Shown here one piece after another: positions 57,517 through 64,000 of a DNA stretch of 64,000 nt. The position numbers and the translations under genes are program-made. The notes under the pieces were generated by a model. That model saw only the letters and a list, made by a program, of their open reading frames with translations, had not been told where the DNA came from and ran no database searches. The stretch is from Bacteroidia bacterium (GTDB taxonomy: Bacteria > Bacteroidota > Bacteroidia > Chitinophagales > UBA2359), in NCBI GenBank assembly GCA_030427245.1, contig JAUHXA010000018.1, positions 40,777 through 104,776 on the forward strand, given 5' to 3'. How positions within the stretch are numbered: position 1 is the stretch's first letter; every line of letters starts with the position of its first letter.

Positions 57517-60500
57517 ATGAATTTTATAGGGGATTCAGAGTTACTGTTTGAAGGTCGTAATACATTCATTTATTTGAAGAAAGAAACTTCCGATAGCCCA
57601 CCTGTGGTTATCAAGGTCTTAAAAGAAGACTACCCTGCTCCAAGGTACATACAACAGTTTAACAATGAATATAACATTACTCATCAACTAGATATTGTAG
57701 GAATTCGCAAAGTCATCGAACAAAAACAATTGGATACGGGTCATTACACATTGTTGTTAAAATACATAGAAGGAGTAACACTCAAGCAATTTGCCCAACA
57801 AAAAACCATTTCTATTCAAGCTTTCCTAAGGGTTGCTTTACAAATTGTCAAAACAATAGGTCAGCTTCACGACCAAAACATCATTCATAAAGACATCAAT
57901 AGCAACAACATAATCATTGAGCCTAATAGTTTAAAGGCAACAATTATTGACTTTGGTATTTCGACTAAAATAGACTTAAAAACTTCCTATACAAGCAATC
58001 CTCAAAGTCTGGAAGGCACGCTTTCATATATTTCGCCCGAACAGACAGGTCGAATGAATAGAAGGATAGATTACCGAACAGATCTTTATTCATTGGGAGT
58101 GACATTTTACGAATTACTGACGGGAAAATTACCTTTTTTACATGCAGATCCTATCAAGTTGATTCACCAGCATTTGGCACTAACTCCCAATCCACCGCAT
58201 TTTATTCGGATAGATATCCCCTATCAGATATCAGAAATTATATTAAAACTACTTGCCAAAAATGCAGAATCTCGCTACCAGTCTGCTTTTGGTCTTCAAA
58301 AAGATTTGGAAAAGTGCTTATTGCAGCTCCAAAAGGATGGTACAATAGAATCTTTTCCCTTGGCCTCCTCTGATTTACCCAATAAATTCAACATCCCAGA
58401 AAAATTATATAGTCGGGAAACTTTTGTAGAGCAATTAATTGAAGCTTTTCACTTTGTTAATGAAGGGAACAGCAGCTTGGTGCTGATTTCTGGAAATGCA
58501 GGAGTTGGAAAAACGGCCTTGGTTTCCCAACTTCATGAGCCCATTACGGGTAAAGAAGCGATTTTTGTGACGGGAAAATTTGACAAATCACAAAATAGTA
58601 AACCCTATCTGGGCTTCATACAGGTTATCGAAGAGTACATAGAACAGTTGTTGGTTGAAGATGAAATGACCATAGAAAAACAGAAGAAAAAGATTTTGCG
58701 TGCCATTGGCGAGATGGGACAAATACTACTCCATTTTATTCCCAAACTGAAACTGATAATAGATGAGCCAACGGAAGCATTGACAATGGTAAACAAAGAG
58801 ACTCAAAATCTTTTGCATTTTGTATTCTATAATTTCATTAAGATAATCGCTCAAAAGGAACACCCTTTGGTGATTTTTTTGGATGATTTACAATGGGCAG
58901 ACAAATCTTCCTTGAAATTGTTAGAGCAATTGAGCAGTCAAGAAAAAATTCCTTATTTGCTAATGATAGGGGCATATAGGACTGAAAAGTTACACAACTC
59001 CCATTTTGCGGCTCTCCAGAATATAAAAGAAAATGCGCCTCATATCAAAGAAATCAAACTAACTCCCTTAAAGATTGAAGCAGTTCAACAGTTTATAGCA
59101 GATGCTTTATATACGACTACAAAAGAGTGTCAAACTCTTGCAGAGCTGGTTTGGAGTAAAACAAATGGCAATCCTTTTTTCATGATTCAATTTTTGAAGT
59201 CACTGTATGAAGAAGGTTTACTGCGGTTTAAGTTAGTTCCTCCAAATCTTCAGTCAAAAGAAAATATTCTCTACAAATGGGAATGGAATATGTCTGCTAT
59301 TCGTCAGCGAAACATTACGGACAATGTGGTGCGCTTGTTGGCAGAACGAGTAAAAAAACTGTTACCCGAAACTCAACGAGTACTTCAATTTGCAGCGTGT
59401 ATAGGGAATCGTTTTGATTTAGAACTACTCTCTCTTGCTTATGAACACTCTCTTGATGAAACAACTAAAGCACTGCAAGAGGCATTTGAAGAAGGATTGG
59501 TCATTCCTACAGATGAAAACCTTCTTTATTCTGAAAATGTGTATGAGTCAAAAAATATTGAATATAAGTTTACACATAATCAAATTCGCAAGGCGATTTA
59601 TGCCTTTATTCCTAATTTATATAAAAAAAATATTCACTGGAAAATTGGTCATCTACTCCAAGAAAGAAATACAAAGACACCGCAACCTCAACAAATTTTT
59701 GAGATTGTCCAACAATTGAACAAAGCTATTGACACCATAGAGGATACTCAAAAAAGAATTGAACTGGTCGAATTGAATATGCAGGCAGGTGAAAAATCTA
59801 AGGCTTCTATCGCTTTTGATTTGGCTTACCAGTACTTTGATACCGCTGTTTCATTACTGCCCGACAATAGTTGGAAAAAACACTATGACTTAACTCTTTC
59901 GCTGCACAACCAAAAAGCAGAAGTCGCGTACTTGAGCGGAAAAATGGAGGATGCTGAAAGTATCTTAAATGAAATATTAGAAAATACTCAGACTACGCTG
60001 GACAATGCAATGGCTTGGCGAATCAAACTCTTGGTTCACAAAGCAAAGGGAGAAATTCATGAGACTATCTTAGCGGGCATAAAGGCTTTGAAAAACTTGG
60101 GCTTACATATTTCGGTCAAGGAAAAGAAATATGTCGCTTTTTGGGAAATAATCAAAACCGATTATTTACTGAAAAAACATCTTCCCAACAAAATTGAAGC
60201 GCTTCCTACAATGACGGATCCGAAGCAGCTTGTAATCATAGATATATTGCATCAATTGATGCCTGCCTCTTATTTATATGGGCACAATTTGTTTCCGATG
60301 ATTATTTGTAAACTGATTGCCTTGTCGCTCAAACATGGAATAAATTCTTACTTACCCCTTGCATTGTTGACTTATGCTTCCCTGTGTATCAATTTTCGGA
60401 AACAGATAAAAAAAGGATATAACTATGGCGAAATGGCCCTTTCACTTAGTGATAAGCTAGAAGGGGAAAACAACCGGGTGAAAGTTGTCAGTATTTTCCA

Positions 60501-62751
60501 TAGTTTCGTGTATTATTGGCAAAATCCTTTACATCGTTCTTTACCAAAACTAATAGAATCTTACAATCGTTTTTTGGCATTGGGAGATTTTGAGTTTGCA
60601 GGAATTTCGATTGCTACTTATATCAGTTATGGCTTTTTCTCTGATAGGAACTTGATAAACCTCCGCAAAAAGGCCATAAATTATTATGAAGTTGTAAAAT
60701 TCTTGCAAGTGATGAATCCCATTCATCGGATACAAATCTTTCTGCAAGTTATTCATAACTTAAGTAATGTTACGGATAATCCTACAACGTTAGCGGGTGA
60801 TTTTTTTGACGAAAAATCTACTGTTGCTCTACTAAAAGCAAACAAAAGCCATTTCGCACTTTTTGTTTACAATTCCATCAAAATCCAATTATTCTATTTA
60901 TTTGGGAATTATAAAAAAGCATATGAATTCGCACAAGAATTTGATGTGTATCAAACGGCAGGAACGAATAGTATGTTTTCATACTATGTTTTTTGTACTT
61001 ACAACGCTTTAGCTCATTTGGCTGCTTATCCAGAAATAAGCAAAAAGGAACAACGAGAAGCATTACAAAACGTAAAAACATGGCAGAATAAATTAAAAAT
61101 TTGGAAAAACCATGATCCTGACAATCACGCACATCGTTGGCATCTCATTGAAGCGGAATATTTTCGCATTATACAAAAGCCTAAAAAGGCGATAAAACAT
61201 TATCGAAAAGCAATTTCTCTTTCTGAGCAAAACGGCTTTATTAGTTTTGAAGCTCTTGGAAATGAACTATTGGGAAAATATTACTTGAAACAAAATGATG
61301 AGGATTTTGCAGAATTCTACCTACAAAAAGCCTTGATGAATTATCGGCAATGGGGCGCATTGACCAAAGCAGAACAATTGGTAAACGATTATCCACAGCA
61401 GCTAGCCCATACTGTTTATTCCTCCACTACTGCGAGGTCTTATAGTCTGTCTTCTTGGAGTCGTCAAAGCAATGAATCAACTGGAGGTCAATCCCAATCG
61501 GTGAATGCTGCTGATTTAGTGCAAATTTCCCAAGACTTGTTGGGCGAAATTGAGTATTCTAAGCTTTTGGAAAAGCTAATGATTCATTCGCTGGACCACA
61601 CAGGTGCTCAAATAGGTTATTTGATGCTGGTGAATGAGAAACGAATAAGTGTAGAGGCCAAATCAAAAACTTACAGTCTAAATGAAGAATACAAAGAAAT
61701 TGAAATTATACCTTCTATTCCCTTGAAAAAATGGGAAAAAGGCATTGCACATGTGATTATCAACTATGTGATGCGAACACAACAGCCCTTACTGCTTGAC
61801 AACGCCCAAAAGGATGAAAGATTCAAAAAAGATACTTATATCATCCAAAACGAAATCCTCTCTGTGTTTTGTCTTCCAATTCTTAAAAATGAGAAAATCA
61901 TTGGATTAATTTATCTAGAGAACAACCTAACTACCAATGCTTTTTCTAGAGAAAGGCTAAGGTTAATGAAGGTCTTATCAACTCAAATCGCCATTGCTTT
62001 AGAAAATACTCAACTCTACCAAGCTTTGCTACTGCGTGCGGAAGGAGAACAGTCAATTAGCAATCGTTTATTAGAAAAGAACAAAGATTTGCAGCAGTTT
62101 ACTTACATTACTTCTCACAATCTGCGAGAGCCTGTCTCTAATCTACTGGGTTTACTCGAACTCTATAATAAGGAGAATTTAGAAGATCCTATTAATCAAA
62201 TCGTCTTAGACGGTTTCCACGAAGTTGCACATAATATGGATAATATGTTGAGAGATTTGAATCGTGTAATTGCTGCAAAGAAGAAAGCAGAACCACCAAG
62301 AGAACAAGTGATTTTTGCTGAAGTACTGAATCAAATTCAACAAACTTTAAAAACACAAATTCAAGAAAAAAATCCGACTATTCGATTAGATTTTGAAAAA
62401 GAGGATATATTGTCCGTAAAAAGTTATGTGCATAGTATATTATACAATCTATTTAGCAATGCGCTGAAATATTATTCTACAAAAAGAAAACTCATAATAG
62501 ACATTCGCACCAAAGTTGTCAATCAAAATACGGTTTACATAAGTATTTCTGACAATGGATTAGGAATTGATTTAGAGATAAATAAAGCCGATTTATTTAG
62601 ACCTTATACTCGTTTTCATCCCGAAATTGAGGGAAAAGGTTTGGGACTTCATCTCGTCAAAGCGCATATAGAAAATATGAATGGAAAGATCGAAGTAGAA
62701 AGTGAGGTAGACGAAGGAACTACTTTCCACATTTATCTACCCCTACAGTAG
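57517..62751 (+). CDS. Ser/Thr kinase + AAA ATPase + TPR-like + GAF + histidine kinase (PknK-like multidomain sensor)
   Basis: 'IIHKDINSNNIIIEPNSLKATIIDFGIS', Walker A 'SGNAGVGKTALVSQ', Walker B 'LVIFLDDLQWADKSS', GAF, 'FTYITSHNLREPVSNLLGL', 'ISDNGLGIDLE...GKGLGLHLVKAHIENMNGKIEVES'; track start 57463. Confidence 0.93.
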   Translation: MNFIGDSELLFEGRNTFIYLKKETSDSPPVVIKVLKEDYPAPRYIQQFNNEYNITHQLDIVGIRKVIEQKQLDTGHYTLLLKYIEGVTLKQFAQQKTISIQAFLRVALQIVKTIGQLHDQNIIHKDINSNNIIIEPNSLKATIIDFGISTKIDLKTSYTSNPQSLEGTLSYISPEQTGRMNRRIDYRTDLYSLGVTFYELLTGKLPFLHADPIKLIHQHLALTPNPPHFIRIDIPYQISEIILKLLAKNAESRYQSAFGLQKDLEKCLLQLQKDGTIESFPLASSDLPNKFNIPEKLYSRETFVEQLIEAFHFVNEGNSSLVLISGNAGVGKTALVSQLHEPITGKEAIFVTGKFDKSQNSKPYLGFIQVIEEYIEQLLVEDEMTIEKQKKKILRAIGEMGQILLHFIPKLKLIIDEPTEALTMVNKETQNLLHFVFYNFIKIIAQKEHPLVIFLDDLQWADKSSLKLLEQLSSQEKIPYLLMIGAYRTEKLHNSHFAALQNIKENAPHIKEIKLTPLKIEAVQQFIADALYTTTKECQTLAELVWSKTNGNPFFMIQFLKSLYEEGLLRFKLVPPNLQSKENILYKWEWNMSAIRQRNITDNVVRLLAERVKKLLPETQRVLQFAACIGNRFDLELLSLAYEHSLDETTKALQEAFEEGLVIPTDENLLYSENVYESKNIEYKFTHNQIRKAIYAFIPNLYKKNIHWKIGHLLQERNTKTPQPQQIFEIVQQLNKAIDTIEDTQKRIELVELNMQAGEKSKASIAFDLAYQYFDTAVSLLPDNSWKKHYDLTLSLHNQKAEVAYLSGKMEDAESILNEILENTQTTLDNAMAWRIKLLVHKAKGEIHETILAGIKALKNLGLHISVKEKKYVAFWEIIKTDYLLKKHLPNKIEALPTMTDPKQLVIIDILHQLMPASYLYGHNLFPMIICKLIALSLKHGINSYLPLALLTYASLCINFRKQIKKGYNYGEMALSLSDKLEGENNRVKVVSIFHSFVYYWQNPLHRSLPKLIESYNRFLALGDFEFAGISIATYISYGFFSDRNLINLRKKAINYYEVVKFLQVMNPIHRIQIFLQVIHNLSNVTDNPTTLAGDFFDEKSTVALLKANKSHFALFVYNSIKIQLFYLFGNYKKAYEFAQEFDVYQTAGTNSMFSYYVFCTYNALAHLAAYPEISKKEQREALQNVKTWQNKLKIWKNHDPDNHAHRWHLIEAEYFRIIQKPKKAIKHYRKAISLSEQNGFISFEALGNELLGKYYLKQNDEDFAEFYLQKALMNYRQWGALTKAEQLVNDYPQQLAHTVYSSTTARSYSLSSWSRQSNESTGGQSQSVNAADLVQISQDLLGEIEYSKLLEKLMIHSLDHTGAQIGYLMLVNEKRISVEAKSKTYSLNEEYKEIEIIPSIPLKKWEKGIAHVIINYVMRTQQPLLLDNAQKDERFKKDTYIIQNEILSVFCLPILKNEKIIGLIYLENNLTTNAFSRERLRLMKVLSTQIAIALENTQLYQALLLRAEGEQSISNRLLEKNKDLQQFTYITSHNLREPVSNLLGLLELYNKENLEDPINQIVLDGFHEVAHNMDNMLRDLNRVIAAKKKAEPPREQVIFAEVLNQIQQTLKTQIQEKNPTIRLDFEKEDILSVKSYVHSILYNLFSNALKYYSTKRKLIIDIRTKVVNQNTVYISISDNGLGIDLEINKADLFRPYTRFHPEIEGKGLGLHLVKAHIENMNGKIEVESEVDEGTTFHIYLPLQ

Positions 62752-62942
62752 ACTTTAGACGAAAGAATAGGGATGCGAGAGGCTGCAATTTTGTCTTCAT
62801 ACTCTTGCTTCTCTTCTCCCGAATACAATAGTTTTGGGTTTTTAAGTGAATATTCTTTTATTTGTGCATTGAATTGAAGCCTTTCTTCATATCTTGTATT
62901 TTTATTCATTCAATCACTAAAACATTAAACAAATAATTAACA

Positions 62943-63413
62943 ATGACTAGGAGAGTAAAACTCGGTACAGGCATCGGAGACATTAAATTTGGGATGACCT
63001 CATCCGATATTGTAAATTTATTAGGACAGCCCGATGACACCGAAAATGAAACCCACGAAGACGGTAGCACTACCCAAACACTGGTCTATGAGGAGTTGGG
63101 TTTGTTGTTTGACTTCGGTTCTGTTGACAACTTCAAGTTGAATAGTATTTCTATCAATGCAGAAGATATCTCAGTAGATAGATTGATAAGAGTAGGCTTA
63201 AGTAAACAAAAGGTCTTTGACTTTGTAGATGAGCTTGATTGGGGCGACGGAGAATTGGAGGATATCAGCCCTGAAGACGACAATGTAGTTATTGAAGTTA
63301 TTTGGTTTGACCAAGTAAATGTCAGTATATGGCTGGAAGATGATGAAGTCTATGAAATTGAATTTGGACCATTTTGGAAGGATGAAGATCATTTCTTATG
63401 GCCTAAATTGTAG
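62943..63413 (+). CDS. hypothetical acidic cytoplasmic protein (BamE/SmpA-like N-terminal motif)
   Basis: 'GTGIGDIKFGMTSSDIVNLLGQPDDTE'; no signal peptide. Confidence 0.65.
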   Translation: MTRRVKLGTGIGDIKFGMTSSDIVNLLGQPDDTENETHEDGSTTQTLVYEELGLLFDFGSVDNFKLNSISINAEDISVDRLIRVGLSKQKVFDFVDELDWGDGELEDISPEDDNVVIEVIWFDQVNVSIWLEDDEVYEIEFGPFWKDEDHFLWPKL

Positions 63414-63430
63414 TACATGAACCAATAGAA

Positions 63431-63463
63431 ACATCTGTTGGGCTTTGAAAATCCAACAGATGT
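63431..63463 (+). terminator. Rho-independent-type terminator
   Basis: ACATCTGTTGG/CCAACAGATGT 11-bp stem followed by CTTCCTTTTCC. Confidence 0.75.
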
Positions 63464-63486
63464 CTTCCTTTTCCAATATTCCTTCC

Positions 63487-63840
63487 TTACTTTTTTACAA
63501 AGAAATAAATCGTGATAAGTGCCATCACAGTATGCAAAACTCCTGGTGCAAATTCGTTTGCCCCTCCTCCGTTGTAGCCAATAAAAATAGCTATTGCAAC
63601 ACCTGTATGAAATACGATAAAAGTATTTAAAAACGACTTTTTCAAGTCGTGACTGTCAAAACTTCGCCATACTTGAAGGGCAAAGTATCCTACCGCTAAT
63701 GCTGCTGCTCCATACATTCGTGCCATTGTAACACCAATAGAAGAAGCATCTGCTAGGGTTGGCAACATTTGTGGCATACAAAACAGAATGATTCCTGCAA
63801 GAATTTCTAAAATGGCTGTAAATAATACAAAATTTTTCAT
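63487..63840 (-). CDS. small integral membrane protein, function unknown
   Basis: Four hydrophobic segments; 'ARMYGAAALAVGYFALQVW'. Confidence 0.7.
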   Translation of the reverse strand: MKNFVLFTAILEILAGIILFCMPQMLPTLADASSIGVTMARMYGAAALAVGYFALQVWRSFDSHDLKKSFLNTFIVFHTGVAIAIFIGYNGGGANEFAPGVLHTVMALITIYFFVKK

Positions 63841-64000
63841 GATGGATTTTGGTTTAATTTCGTCTGAAGAAGTACCGTTTATTTTTTGATAGGATTTTAT
63901 AGTAAAATCTATACTGGCATTAACGGTAATGCCTATATCCGATGTTACTCGGACTACTTTAAAAACTATACACCAAAGGAGAAATGGGATAACTCTTTGC

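Noticed and set aside
63886-64000. Possible partial + strand ORF (..IGFYSKIYTGINGNAYIRCYSDYFKNYTPKEKWDNSL..) at window end
   Set aside because: Short, no clear start, runs off the window, and an opposite-strand open frame also exists; cannot be supported.
1-64000. CRISPR arrays, prophage, IS transposase
   Set aside because: No regularly spaced direct repeats beyond the heptamer arrays, and no transposase, integrase or structural phage gene among the ORFs.

Overview
This 64-kb window looks like ordinary Bacteroidota chromosome (Saprospiria-like by gene content: T9SS-type C-termini, DUF1501/DUF1800 pair, 7TMR-DISM kinase, CHAT-TPR protein). It carries about 40 protein genes, three tRNAs and no visible rRNA, prophage, transposase or CRISPR array. 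The strongest unexplained signal is in the intergenic DNA. (i) A 133-bp palindromic element occurs twice in opposite orientation, each copy flanked by its own perfect 9-bp direct repeat (CTCCTAATT; ACTTCATCT), which is good evidence for a mobile non-autonomous element (MITE). (ii) A second, older palindromic family (146 and 144 bp) keeps its core motif at the same offset in both copies. (iii) Two seven-copy GATGTAG heptamer arrays are present, one supplying the stop codon of a decarboxylase gene. (iv) A perfect 48-bp palindrome abuts the rseP stop codon. Two short cysteine-rich genes below the ORF-track length cutoff were recovered (DUF2256-like and DUF5522-like). The most system-like gene neighbourhoods are a sigma / zinc-finger / repeat protein / TPR-CHAT / M61-like peptidase cluster (49.2-57.4 kb) and a secreted DUF6345-like protein with a propeptide-like partner and a Kazal protein (20.5-23.0 kb). 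All family assignments come from motif reading by eye; no searches were run.
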